From Dehalococcoidales bacterium (GTDB lineage: Bacteria; Chloroflexota; Dehalococcoidia; Dehalococcoidales; UBA5760): DNA of 19,458 nucleotides. The notes under the pieces are model-generated. The model searched no databases. It saw nothing but the letters and a program-made list of their open reading frames with translations, and was not told the DNA's origin. Where the stretch lies: NCBI GenBank assembly GCA_028717305.1, contig JAQUOC010000015.1, positions 1-19,458 on the forward strand. Reading direction: 5' to 3'. Numbering within the stretch: position 1 is the stretch's first letter; every line of letters starts with the position of its first letter. The translations under genes and the position numbers were made by a program. This document shows positions 7,366-14,446 of this stretch, in pieces.

Positions 7366-8235
7366 TCAATGTCCCTGGAGTAATCTATCTAAATACTTTC
7401 TTAGTCCCGGCCCGATATCAGGGTCCTTTAGCGCCAGGGCTATCGTCGCCTCAAGCCAACCGGAAGGAGTTCCGGTATCATAGCGGACCCCTTCAAACTC
7501 GCAGGCGTTTATCGCATGCTGCTTGAGCAACAACTGCAGAGCATCGGTCAGTTGAATTTCCCTAATCCTGCCGGGCGGGGTAGCGGCAAGTGCATCAAAT
7601 ACCTCAGGCGCAAGGACATACCTGCCCACTATGCCCAGGTTAGACGGCGCTTCTTGCGGCGGGGGCTTTTCGACCAGACTCAGCACCCGGTACAAACGGG
7701 AGGAAATCTCCTCAGGTTCAATGATGCCGTACCTGGCAGTATCCCGGGCGCTCACCCTCTCAACAGCAACCACACTGGCGCCCCGCTGCTGATAAACATC
7801 GATCATCTGTTTGAGAGCCGGCACCGGACTATCGATGATATCATCGGGGAGCAGAACAGCAAACGGTTCGTCAGCAATGACATTCCTGGCGATAAGAACG
7901 GCATGCCCGAGACCCAGCTGCTCCTTCTGTCTGATGTAGCAGATATCGATCAGGTTGGACAGCCGACGCATCTCCTGGAGCATTTTGTTATCCCCCTTCT
8001 GCTCCAGAACGTATTCCAACTCAAAATAGCGGTCAAAGTAGTCCTCTATGGCATGCTTACCCATCGCAGTTATCAAAATAACCTGCTCGATACCAGAATT
8101 GATTGCCTCTTCCACGGCATACTGAATGAGCGGCTTATTGACCAGCGGCAACATCTCTTTCGGCTGCGACCGAGTTACAGGCAAGAACCGGGTCCCCCAA
8201 CCGGCAGCAGTGATAATTGCCTTGCGCACCTTCAT
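7366..8235 (-). CDS. galU: UTP-glucose-1-phosphate uridylyltransferase
   Basis: 289 residues, the usual GalU length. It makes UDP-glucose from UTP and glucose-1-phosphate. Visible motifs are AAGWGTRFLP (10-19, nucleotide loop), KEMLP (26-30), QLGLGHAV (106-113), LLPDDII (128-134), VEKPPP (188-193), EIQLTDAL (226-233) and RYDTG (251-255). ATG 8235 begins 11 bp after the ROK kinase stop, so the two are surely co-transcribed. UDP-glucose is the glucosyl donor for OtsA, encoded about 2 kb away. The segment after LP reads VTRSQPKEMLP rather than the commoner ATKAMPKEMLP, a mild variation that keeps the catalytic Lys. Confidence 0.96.
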   Translation of the reverse strand: MKVRKAIITAAGWGTRFLPVTRSQPKEMLPLVNKPLIQYAVEEAINSGIEQVILITAMGKHAIEDYFDRYFELEYVLEQKGDNKMLQEMRRLSNLIDICYIRQKEQLGLGHAVLIARNVIADEPFAVLLPDDIIDSPVPALKQMIDVYQQRGASVVAVERVSARDTARYGIIEPEEISSRLYRVLSLVEKPPPQEAPSNLGIVGRYVLAPEVFDALAATPPGRIREIQLTDALQLLLKQHAINACEFEGVRYDTGTPSGWLEATIALALKDPDIGPGLRKYLDRLLQGH

Positions 8236-8246
8236 GGTGTCCCTCC

Positions 8247-9236
8247 TTATTTCCCCCCTTGCTGAAGGGCAAAAATAGCAGCACCGAGCATTCCGGCATC
8301 GTTGCCAAGCCGACTGGAGACTATCGACACCGCCTCAGCCGATACCAGAAACGCCCTCTCCCTCACCACCCTCCTGACCGGATCAAGCAAAAGGTCTCCC
8401 ATCCTGGCCACCCCGCCACCAACTACGATCATTTCCGGGTTGAAGATATTAACCAGATTTACCATACCCACCCCCAGATAGGTGGCAGCCTGATTAATAA
8501 CATTCAGGGCAAGAGAGTCCCCCTCCCGGGCGGCTAAGGCTACCTTTTCTGCGGTAATATCCTCCAGTCTACCCGCAACAATCTCATTTAAAGAAGACGG
8601 TTCCCCACGGGAAACATGTGCCGCCGCCTCCCTGGCAATAGCAGTGCCCGAAGCCAGTGCCTCCAGGCAGCCGGTATTGCCGCACCGGCACCTTGGCCCG
8701 TTAGCCTCAATAACCATATGGCCTATCTCTCCGGCACTACCGGATGAGCCTGTGTATAGCCTGCCGTCGATGATAATCGCCCCGCCGATGCCGGTACCCA
8801 CCGTAAGGCAGACAAGGTTGTCTACTCCCTTCCCTACACCAAGCTGATGCTCACCCCAGGCCGCCGCATTGGCATCATTTATGAGCACGGCCTTAACACC
8901 AAGCCTATCCCTCAACATATCCCGCAGCGGAATATTACGACACCCGGGCAGATTCGGCGAAAAGACTATCACCCCGGCCTCCGGATCTATCACCCCGCAA
9001 GCAGCAATACTTGCACAACACACCCGGGACAAGTCCATGTCCTGCCGGCTGATAAGCCGGCCGACCGCAGAAACTACCCGCTCGACTATTGCCTCAATGC
9101 CGTCATCAGCCAGGGTAGGACAGTATTCTCGGGCCAGTATCTCATATCCTCCAGCAGAAACGATACCGGCAGCTATTTTGGTGCCACCCAAATCCACAGC
9201 TATGACCGGTGATCTACAACCATCGGCTTTCATCAT
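8247..9236 (-). CDS. ROK-family sugar kinase, probable glucokinase
   Basis: 329 residues. DLGGTK (15-20) is the phosphate-binding loop, NDAN (120-123) carries the catalytic Asp, GTGIGG (147-152) is the second ATP loop, and E170-x2-H173 is the sugar-contact pair. A Cys-rich zinc motif follows: C183-x-C185-GNTG-C190-LE. These are the ROK signatures seen in bacterial glucokinases; N-acetylsugar kinases share them, so glucose specificity is inferred mainly from the neighbours galU, otsA and otsB. It would supply glucose-6-phosphate to OtsA and, through phosphoglucomutase, glucose-1-phosphate to GalU. It is first in a two-gene operon with galU. The start ATG (9236) has only a weak ribosome site; the next codon is also ATG. 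Confidence 0.9.
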   Translation of the reverse strand: MMKADGCRSPVIAVDLGGTKIAAGIVSAGGYEILAREYCPTLADDGIEAIVERVVSAVGRLISRQDMDLSRVCCASIAACGVIDPEAGVIVFSPNLPGCRNIPLRDMLRDRLGVKAVLINDANAAAWGEHQLGVGKGVDNLVCLTVGTGIGGAIIIDGRLYTGSSGSAGEIGHMVIEANGPRCRCGNTGCLEALASGTAIAREAAAHVSRGEPSSLNEIVAGRLEDITAEKVALAAREGDSLALNVINQAATYLGVGMVNLVNIFNPEMIVVGGGVARMGDLLLDPVRRVVRERAFLVSAEAVSIVSSRLGNDAGMLGAAIFALQQGGK

Positions 9237-9264
9237 CTTGGTATCACTTTATCCCATATCGTAC

Positions 9265-9292
9265 GATTTGTCGAGACTGATCACGACAAATC
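9265..9292. promoter_or_regulatory. Perfect 9-bp inverted repeat in the kinase/otsB divergent region
   Basis: GATTTGTCG (9265-9273) and CGACAAATC (9284-9292) are perfect inverted arms separated by AGACTGATCA. Arm centres are 19 bp apart, close to two helical turns, as expected for a dimeric repressor. It lies upstream of both the leftward kinase-galU operon and rightward otsB, so one regulator could control both. No T-run follows either arm, so it is not an intrinsic terminator. Confidence 0.45.
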
Positions 9293-9310
9293 CGTTGCCC
9301 CCTACCGGTA

Positions 9311-9340
9311 TTGACTCGATAAGGTATCACCTGCTAAATT
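9311..9340 (+). promoter_or_regulatory. Predicted otsB promoter (leaderless transcript)
   Basis: TTGACT (9311-9316, 5/6) and TAAATT (9335-9340, 4/6) are 18 bp apart. Transcription would start at about 9346-9348, which is the otsB GTG itself. Confidence 0.45.
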
Positions 9341-9346
9341 AAACCC

Positions 9347-10156
9347 GTGCCGTATGCTTTTCACTATCTGAAGTCTATCCGGAAGATACTGGAACGGGTC
9401 CCCTTCGGGCTTATTACCGATGTCGACGGGACGATCAGCAAGACCGCCCCTACGCCACAGCAGGCCAGAATTTCTCCGCTGTGCCGACAATACCTCGCGA
9501 AACTCTCCGGCCAACTAACACTGGTAGCCGCTATCTCGGGAAGGCCGCTGAACCAGGTCCGGGAAATGGTGGGGGTTGACAGCATGGTCTATGTCGGCAA
9601 CCATGGTCTGGAGCGATGTAGAGCGGGCGGAATCGAGTTGAAGGACAGCACCCCCGATTATTCCAAGATAGTAAAATCAATGATAGAAGAATTAAACCCG
9701 CTGCTTCCCGATGAGGGTATCATCATCGAAGACAAGGGGATAACGGCTACCATTCACTATCGTCTCTCCCCCGAACCTGAGCTGGCGGAGAGAAAAATAT
9801 TGAATGCACTGAACGGCTCAACGCAGGCCAAAAGTCTCAGAATTACTCGTGGGAAAATGTCTTTCAACCTGCTGCCCCCGATAGAGGCCGACAAAGGCAC
9901 CGCGACAATGGACCTGATAAGGGAGTACAACCTGAAGGGGGGCATATACCTGGGCGACGACTACACGGACATCGACGCCTTCAGGGCGATACACGCCGCC
10001 TGCCGTGAGCGAGACTTCCAGGGACTTGCCATCGGCATTATCGGTTCGGAAACACCGGAAAACCTGGAGAAAGAAGCAGATTTTACCCTGAACGGGGTGG
10101 GTGACGTCGAGCTCCTGCTCAAGTGGATGACGAATGACGCTCTTCGATCAAGCTGA
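9347..10156 (+). CDS. otsB: Trehalose-6-phosphate phosphatase (HAD family)
   Basis: 269 residues. It removes phosphate from trehalose-6-phosphate to give trehalose. HAD motifs are DVDGT (25-29, nucleophile and acid/base Asp), ISGRPL (63-68), GNHGLE (84-89, typical of OtsB), the conserved Lys region around 170-183 and GDDYTD (203-208, Mg2+ Asp pair). The start is GTG 9347. No Shine-Dalgarno sequence precedes it, and the best promoter puts the mRNA 5' end at this codon, so initiation on a leaderless message is likely. The 3' end runs 38 bp into the 3' end of otsA on the opposite strand. Confidence 0.93.
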   Translation: MPYAFHYLKSIRKILERVPFGLITDVDGTISKTAPTPQQARISPLCRQYLAKLSGQLTLVAAISGRPLNQVREMVGVDSMVYVGNHGLERCRAGGIELKDSTPDYSKIVKSMIEELNPLLPDEGIIIEDKGITATIHYRLSPEPELAERKILNALNGSTQAKSLRITRGKMSFNLLPPIEADKGTATMDLIREYNLKGGIYLGDDYTDIDAFRAIHAACRERDFQGLAIGIIGSETPENLEKEADFTLNGVGDVELLLKWMTNDALRSS

Positions 10157-11657
10157 CCGCATCCTCCAACAGACACAAGAGCCAATTAGTGATATCCTCT
10201 TTTTCGATCGACTCTTTTAGCGCACCAGCACGCCTCTTCCTCTCCTCGAGGGGCATCATCAGGGCCTGATAGAGAGCCTCTGTTGTCCCCTCCAGATCAG
10301 CCGGCGCTACCGTCAGGGCATAAGCGCCTAGCTGATCGCAGGCACCAACCGTTTCAGAGAGCACCAGGACGCCGTCCCGGTCATTGACCGTAGGACCTTC
10401 CTTGGCAACCAGATTCATACCATCGATAACGGCATTAACCAGCAGAACGTCATAAAGCCGCATGCCGGCCAGGGCCTGAATATAGTTGTTTTCATAGAAG
10501 AAATCGATAGGATACCATTCCCGCGTCGCATACTTACTGTTTATCGCCTCTATCAACTGGGTGGCCTCCTCCATATAGCGCCGGTATAGCCTCAGATGGG
10601 TTCGGGTGGGTACCAGAAAGGCGACGAACTTGACCCGCCCCCGAAGCTGGGGGTAACGCTCCAGCAGTATATCAAAGGCCTTGAAACCACGAATGATGTT
10701 CTTGCTGGGTTCAGCCCTATCGACGCGAATTATAGTACGTTCGCCGCAAAGACTGGACAGCTCCCGTTCATATTCCTGTAACCTGGGTGTGGCAAGCAGC
10801 TTCCTGATGCCGGCGGTATCGATTGATATCGGGTATACCTTAACTTGAGTAAGGTGCCCCTCTGTCTTAACGGTATGCCGGGTATAGTCTACCTCGGCCC
10901 CGTCAAGGGATGATTCACAGCAGTGGAGGAAATTGTGAACGTCCCGGTCTGTCTGCAGGCCGACAATATCCGCAGCACATAAACCCCGGAAAATAGCCTG
11001 CCGCATATAGCCCGGCAACAGCTTCCAGTAGCTCACCGACGGCCATGGGATATGAGTAAAGTGCTGTATTACCAGATCGGGCATCTGACGCCTCAAGTAG
11101 GTAGCAGCCAGATAGAGATGATAGTCGTTAAGTATCACTATCGGCGGTGACTCGCTTCTCATAACCTCATCAATAATCGTCCTGGCGAAAGCCCGGTTCA
11201 CTTCAACGTATCCCTGCTCCCAGGCATCATGAGTATTGATATCGATGTTGGGTGTGGTAGGCGAGTTCCACATATAGTGCTGCAGGAACCAGAGCAGAGG
11301 GTTGCAGATAACGCTGTAGTACTTATGGTAGGTATCTCTGTGGCACAATACGAAGCGGAGATACAGTTTGTCACCTTTTACCGGTGCCCTAAAACGCCTG
11401 CCCTGCGCCTTCCGGGCAATCTCCCGGTCTCCCCGGCCCATAGCACAGGCTATCCAGTCAAGCTCAACATAGCGGCCGAGGCTGCTAAGCGCAGTAACCA
11501 CTCCACCGCTGCCGCGGCGCGAGCGAAGCTGCCCTTCATCCGTTAGGTAGTACTCGATAGGCCCGCGGTTGCTGGCCAGAATGATCCGCCTGCCGGATAA
11601 CCTCCGGCGGCATAACTCCTTGAGACGGGTATCTCTATCCTCCTGGCCAACTTCCAA
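10119..11657 (-). CDS. otsA: Trehalose-6-phosphate synthase (GT20)
   Basis: 512 residues. It transfers glucose from UDP-glucose to glucose-6-phosphate. GT-B fold motifs: SNRGP (29-33) and RRGSGGVVTAL (47-57, substrate loop), NDYHL (177-181, in place of the HDYHL of enteric OtsA), HIPWPS (202-207), VDRAEPSKNI (312-321, with the conserved Arg and Lys that hold the UDP-glucose phosphates) and DGMNLVAKE (412-420). The start is TTG 11657, backed by a strong GGAGGAGGG site 6 nt upstream; no better start exists. The Asn for His change in NDYHL and a divergent middle region leave some room for a related donor or acceptor (for example glucosylglycerol-phosphate synthase). The neighbours otsB, galU and the ROK kinase favour trehalose. 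Confidence 0.9.
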   Translation of the reverse strand: MEVGQEDRDTRLKELCRRRLSGRRIILASNRGPIEYYLTDEGQLRSRRGSGGVVTALSSLGRYVELDWIACAMGRGDREIARKAQGRRFRAPVKGDKLYLRFVLCHRDTYHKYYSVICNPLLWFLQHYMWNSPTTPNIDINTHDAWEQGYVEVNRAFARTIIDEVMRSESPPIVILNDYHLYLAATYLRRQMPDLVIQHFTHIPWPSVSYWKLLPGYMRQAIFRGLCAADIVGLQTDRDVHNFLHCCESSLDGAEVDYTRHTVKTEGHLTQVKVYPISIDTAGIRKLLATPRLQEYERELSSLCGERTIIRVDRAEPSKNIIRGFKAFDILLERYPQLRGRVKFVAFLVPTRTHLRLYRRYMEEATQLIEAINSKYATREWYPIDFFYENNYIQALAGMRLYDVLLVNAVIDGMNLVAKEGPTVNDRDGVLVLSETVGACDQLGAYALTVAPADLEGTTEALYQALMMPLEERKRRAGALKESIEKEDITNWLLCLLEDAVSLIEERHSSST

Positions 11658-11724
11658 TCCGGACCCTCCTCCCGGGATGCATAATTCAGAGACACTGATT
11701 CTATATTCCCGGGAAACTAGCCGA

Positions 11725-11754
11725 ACTGTAGCACTCCGGTAGCAAGCCTGTCAA
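11725..11754 (-). promoter_or_regulatory. Predicted otsA promoter
   Basis: On the minus strand a perfect TTGACA (11754-11749) is followed after 18 bp by TACAGT (11730-11725, 4/6). A 10-bp palindrome TTCCCGGGAA (11706-11715) lies just downstream and could be an operator. The -35 box is only 10 bp from the -35 box of the divergent arsR promoter. Confidence 0.5.
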
Positions 11755-11764
11755 TAAAATCCGC

Positions 11765-11793
11765 TTGACAAAGCCCTGCAAAGGGATTAAACT
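11765..11793 (+). promoter_or_regulatory. Predicted promoter of the first arsR operon
   Basis: A perfect TTGACA (11765-11770) is followed after 17 bp by TAAACT (11788-11793, 4/6). The predicted start, about 11799-11801, falls at the edge of the palindrome at 11800-11815, the expected layout for ArsR autorepression. Confidence 0.6.
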
Positions 11794-11799
11794 ATAGGC

Positions 11800-11815
11800 A
11801 TATATGCGCATATAT
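11800..11815. promoter_or_regulatory. ArsR-type operator: perfect 16-bp palindrome
   Basis: ATATATGCGCATATAT is a perfect 16-bp palindrome between the -10 box and the ribosome site of arsR. ArsR/SmtB repressors bind AT-rich dyads overlapping the start of transcription. Core-related sites recur upstream of the permease (12218-12231), the second arsR (16146-16159) and the second permease (16551-16564). Confidence 0.65.
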
Positions 11816-11826
11816 AGTGAGGAAGG

Positions 11827-12186
11827 ATGTATAACCTGATAAGATCACTGAAAGCACTGTCCGATGAAACCAGGCTCAGGATACTAAACCTGCTGCTGGA
11901 AAGGGAGTGCTGCGTTTGTGAGGTAATGCAGGCACTTAATGTATCCCAGACCCGGGCTTCACGTAATCTGGGTATCCTGTACGATGCCGGTTTTCTTAAG
12001 TTAAGGAAAGACGGACTGTGGTCACTGTACTCGATAGACAGAGACGGCATGGCAGAATACTTACCCTACCTGGTTGACGCGGTGAAGAAGGCGCTTAAGG
12101 AAAACAGACTGGTCGTCCAGGACAGGGAGCGTCTGATGAAGGCCGAGCGCGTCGGACCCGGCCGTGTTCGGCAGCTAAGACGGTAA
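11827..12186 (+). CDS. arsR: ArsR-family metalloregulatory repressor (copy 1)
   Basis: 119 residues, winged-helix. LKALSDETRLRILNLL (8-23) is the usual ArsR start. ECCVCEV (27-33) contains C28, C29 and C31, equivalent to the ELCVCDL arsenite/antimonite-binding site of E. coli ArsR. The recognition helix is SQTRASRNLGIL (40-51), and the wing follows (GLWSLYSID). The As(III)-binding cysteines imply release from DNA when a thiol-reactive metalloid binds. The C-terminal tail from about 85 on is basic. The start ATG follows GAGG by 4 nt, and the operator lies between promoter and start. A second copy at 16167 is about 70 % identical by eye. Confidence 0.93.
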   Translation: MYNLIRSLKALSDETRLRILNLLLERECCVCEVMQALNVSQTRASRNLGILYDAGFLKLRKDGLWSLYSIDRDGMAEYLPYLVDAVKKALKENRLVVQDRERLMKAERVGPGRVRQLRR

Positions 12187-12198
12187 CACTATTTTTTT
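12164..12198 (+). terminator. Possible weak terminator or attenuator after arsR copy 1
   Basis: GTGTT (12164-12168) can pair with AACAC (12185-12189), followed two bases later by seven T (12192-12198). The stem is only 5 bp with a 16-nt loop, so partial termination at best. It could lower permease expression relative to arsR. Confidence 0.2.
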
Positions 12199-12217
12199 GT
12201 CTGAAATTGATGCGTTA

Positions 12218-12231
12218 ATGCGCATAAGAGG
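12218..12231 (+). promoter_or_regulatory. Second operator-like site, upstream of the permease
   Basis: ATGCGCATAAGAGG contains the same ATGCGCAT palindromic core (12218-12225) as the site at 11800-11815 and runs into the AGAGG that may serve as ribosome site for the permease (ATG 12245). A -10-like TATAGT (12234-12239) lies downstream, but no well-spaced -35 was found. Confidence 0.4.
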
Positions 12232-12244
12232 ATATAGTAACTAA

Positions 12245-13279
12245 ATGGAAGGCATTGAAATCCTACGCGGCGGCCTGAACGGACTGGCAGAATATCTATC
12301 TCTGCATGTCATCACCTGTCTGGTGCCGGCCCTTTTCATCGCGGGAGCCATTTCTGCTTTTGCCTCACAAGCTGCCATTCTCAAGTACTTCGGCCCCCAG
12401 GCCAAGAAACCGATAGCCTATTCAGTAGGCTCCGTTTCGGGGGCAATCCTCGCCGTGTGCTCCTGTACGGTACTGCCGCTATTCGGCGGTATCTACAAAA
12501 GGGGAGCCGGGCTCGGTCCGGCGATAGCCTTCCTGTTTTCGGGACCTGCCATCAACATACTGGCCATTGTCTATACCGCCAACATACTGGGTTACCAGCT
12601 GGGAATAGCGAGAGCGGTAGCGGCCATCGCCTTTGCCGTTTGTATCGGTCTAATCATGGCCTTTATCTTCAGAAAAGAGGAAGGACAAAAAGCACAGGCC
12701 CAGGCCTTTGTCCAGATCGAAGCTGATGCCGACAAAAAGAAGCCCTGGCAATATGCCATATTCTTCGGTACCCTTATTGCTATCCTCATCACCGCCGCCT
12801 CGAAGTACTGGATAGCTCTGGGCATTCTGGGTGGCGTTTTGGGTATCGCATTATGGCGCTGGTTTACCGCAGAGGAGATGAAGGAATGGATGCAAGAGAC
12901 CCTTTACTTCCTCAAGCGCATCCTGCCCTGGCTGTTAATCGGGGTATTTATCGCCGGGATACTGGGCGTGGTCATTCCGCCAGCCGCAATGGCTGCCTAT
13001 ATGGGCGGGAATACTATCTTGGCCAACTTTATCGCTTCCATCGGCGGAGCCCTGATGTATATCGCCACACTCACCGAGGTGCCCATCATCAAAACGTTTC
13101 TGGACTTAGGCATGGGCAACGGGCCGGCACTGGCACTACTTCTGGCCGGACCAGCCCTGTCAATCCCCAGCATGCTCGCCCTCCGGGGCATTATGGGTAC
13201 CAAAAAAATGCTGGTTTACGTCACCCTGGTGGTGGCAGCCGCCACCATCACCGGGCTGATATACGGATCAATAGTATGA
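12245..13279 (+). CDS. ArsP-like permease (COG0701/DUF318 family)
   Basis: 344 residues with about 8-9 membrane helices. The family includes ArsP, which exports trivalent organoarsenicals such as methylarsenite. Conserved features are A-V-CSC-TVLPLF (Cys72 and Cys74) followed by GGIYKRGAGLGPAIAFLFSGPA (split here: GGIYKRGAG 81-89, LGPAIAFLFSGPA 90-102), a hydrophilic middle loop at about 125-155 (RKEEGQKAQ), then IPWLLIGVFIAG and a second symmetric block ALMYIATLTEVPIIKTF. The CxC pair is a plausible metalloid-binding site. It sits 58 bp after arsR, behind an operator-like site, and is followed with no gap by the small redox proteins. Substrate (inorganic, methylated or aromatic arsenical, or another soft metal) is not determined by sequence. 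Confidence 0.88.
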   Translation: MEGIEILRGGLNGLAEYLSLHVITCLVPALFIAGAISAFASQAAILKYFGPQAKKPIAYSVGSVSGAILAVCSCTVLPLFGGIYKRGAGLGPAIAFLFSGPAINILAIVYTANILGYQLGIARAVAAIAFAVCIGLIMAFIFRKEEGQKAQAQAFVQIEADADKKKPWQYAIFFGTLIAILITAASKYWIALGILGGVLGIALWRWFTAEEMKEWMQETLYFLKRILPWLLIGVFIAGILGVVIPPAAMAAYMGGNTILANFIASIGGALMYIATLTEVPIIKTFLDLGMGNGPALALLLAGPALSIPSMLALRGIMGTKKMLVYVTLVVAAATITGLIYGSIV

Positions 13280-13289
13280 GGAGGTGAAT

Positions 13290-13547
13290 ATGATAAAGAT
13301 AAAAATCTTCGGCTCTACTCCGCCGTGTGTTAAATGTAAAGAACTGGAAAGGCGGGCAACGAACGTTGCCGGGAAGTATCCCGACCAGGTCGAGGTCACC
13401 AAGCTCGACGTCTTCTCTGCAGAAGGCGACAAATACGGCATAATGCTAACACCGGCTATGGTAATAAACGACAAGATTGTCTCGGCAGGAAAGCTTATTC
13501 CCGAAGAAGAGATAGAAAAAGCAGTAAAAAGGGAACAGGAGGTATGA
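13290..13547 (+). CDS. Small thioredoxin-fold protein 1 (active site CVKC)
   Basis: 85 residues from ATG 13290. The upstream in-frame GTG (13284) overlaps the AGGAGG ribosome site (13279-13284) and is unlikely. The active site C13-V-K-C16 follows a first beta strand (IKIKIFGS), and TPAMVIND carries the cis-Pro of thioredoxin folds. There is no signal peptide, so it is cytoplasmic. Proteins of this size and pattern (glutaredoxin/thioredoxin-like 'redox-active disulfide' proteins) are common beside ArsP-like permeases. It begins 10 bp after the permease stop and is followed directly by a paralogue. A likely role is reduction or hand-over of a thiol-bound metalloid, or feeding electrons to the CcdA-like protein. 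Confidence 0.85.
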   Translation: MIKIKIFGSTPPCVKCKELERRATNVAGKYPDQVEVTKLDVFSAEGDKYGIMLTPAMVINDKIVSAGKLIPEEEIEKAVKREQEV

Positions 13548-13549
13548 GC

Positions 13550-13813
13550 ATGAAGGTAAGGATGGAGGTATTCAGCGGGGACCCGCCCTGTCCCGGGTGT
13601 GTCGCTATACTAGCACTGGCCGACGAGTATGCCAAAAAGTATAAGGACAAGCTGGAGGTCGTCAAGCTGGTGGGACAGGAAGCAATAGCCAAGTTCGAGG
13701 AGTACAAACTCGGCTGTGTACCGGCGGTGGTCATCAACGAGAAGATAAGAATCGAGGGCATCTGTCCCAGCCGGACTACCCTCGACAGCGCACTAAGGGA
13801 GGGCGGACTATGA
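13550..13813 (+). CDS. Small thioredoxin-fold protein 2 (active site CPGC)
   Basis: 87 residues from ATG 13550, which is 7 nt after AGGAGG (13537-13542). The ATG at 13544 is only 1 nt from that site and is less likely. Active site C14-P-G-C17, the cis-Pro region is CVPAVVINE (56-64), and there is a further cysteine in GICPS (C72). C56 and C72 are absent from protein 1, so this member has four cysteines. It is cytoplasmic with no signal peptide. The tail RIEGICPS is shared with protein 3, showing that these two are the closest pair in the array. Tightly coupled on both sides. Confidence 0.85.
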   Translation: MKVRMEVFSGDPPCPGCVAILALADEYAKKYKDKLEVVKLVGQEAIAKFEEYKLGCVPAVVINEKIRIEGICPSRTTLDSALREGGL

Positions 13814-14073
13814 ACAAGGTGAAAATCGAAGCATTTCTGTCGGTACCGACCTGCTCGGGCGGAGTTAACCTCAGCAGGCTCCTTGAGGAAATCAAAAAAG
13901 AGTACGGCAGTCGGGTTGACATCGTCACCCGTAAAGGAAGGGATGAGCTGTTTGAGAAGTACAACCTGACCACCGCTCCGGCATTAGTCATCGGCGGCCT
14001 GGTTCGGATAATGGGACTGTGTCCCAGCAAGGAGTCATTGATATCAGCCCTGAAAGAGGCAGGGTTAGAATAA
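13810..14073 (+). CDS. Small thioredoxin-fold protein 3 with degenerate active site (CSGG)
   Basis: 87 residues. The start ATG overlaps the preceding stop (ATGA, 13810-13813), with GGGAGGG 6 nt upstream. The fold is retained: first strand VKIEAFLS, then C15-S-G-G18, then APALVIGG with the cis-Pro. The second active-site cysteine is Gly, so a normal CxxC disulfide cannot form. The other cysteine, C71 in GLCPS, matches C72 of protein 2. The protein is full length and in frame, so loss of the resolving cysteine looks like a functional change and not decay. It could be a monothiol or binding member of the relay. Confidence 0.8.
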   Translation: MNKVKIEAFLSVPTCSGGVNLSRLLEEIKKEYGSRVDIVTRKGRDELFEKYNLTTAPALVIGGLVRIMGLCPSKESLISALKEAGLE

Positions 14074-14077
14074 TCTG

Positions 14078-14113
14078 GGTAGTAGTTGTTAACGCTACCA
14101 CCAGGGGTTGGTG
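14078..14113. repeat. Small hairpins in the gap between redox proteins 3 and 4
   Basis: GGTAG (14078-14082) pairs with CTACC (14095-14099), and CACCA (14099-14103) pairs with TGGTG (14109-14113) around GGGGT. The two stems adjoin in the only sizeable gap (83 bp) within this gene string. They may set mRNA stability or partial termination; no T-run is present. Confidence 0.25.
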
Positions 14114-14156
14114 AAGAGGCGGGATACCTCGACACTCAATTAAACGGGGAGGGCGC

Positions 14157-14417
14157 ATGGAAATCAAGGTCCTGGGTCCGGGATGTCAAAAGTGTCACGA
14201 GCTAGACAAGAGGACGAGAGAAGTCGTCCGGGAACTGGGTATCGATGCCGATGTGGAATATGTCCAGGACATTAAAAAGCTGGTCGAGCACGCTATCCTG
14301 TTCCCTCCCGGCCTGGTGATAAACGGTAAGCTGGTAAGCTCCGGAAAGGTGCTTAGCAAGAAAGAGATCGGGGAACTGATTAATTCTGCTGCAAGCCAGG
14401 ATGAATCGAAAACATAG
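14157..14417 (+). CDS. Small redox-active disulfide protein (CQKC), ArsE-like
   Basis: 86 residues. MEIKVLGPGCQKCHEL, with C10-Q-K-C13 directly after the first strand, is the hallmark of the 'redox-active disulfide protein 2' group (thioredoxin-fold, about 80 residues, in archaea and anaerobes). FPPGLVINGKLV carries the cis-Pro. Ribosome site GGGGAGGG lies 3 nt before ATG 14157. In Shewanella putrefaciens 200, arsE, arsF and arsG specify an ArsE/ArsF nitroreductase and the ArsG permease acting on aromatic arsenicals. The order small redox protein, ArsF-like, CcdA/ArsG-like is repeated here. Cytoplasmic. The Lys-Gln between the cysteines differs from the other three members. Confidence 0.85.
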   Translation: MEIKVLGPGCQKCHELDKRTREVVRELGIDADVEYVQDIKKLVEHAILFPPGLVINGKLVSSGKVLSKKEIGELINSAASQDESKT

Positions 14418-14446
14418 CAATACAGTCCGCTACGAAAGGGGGACCA

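Noticed and set aside
7516..8265. 249-codon plus-strand frame
   Set aside because: Antisense to galU, whose motifs are unambiguous.
13284..13289. GTG 13284 as start of redox protein 1
   Set aside because: It overlaps the AGGAGG site itself; ATG 13290 has correct spacing and a normal thioredoxin-fold start.
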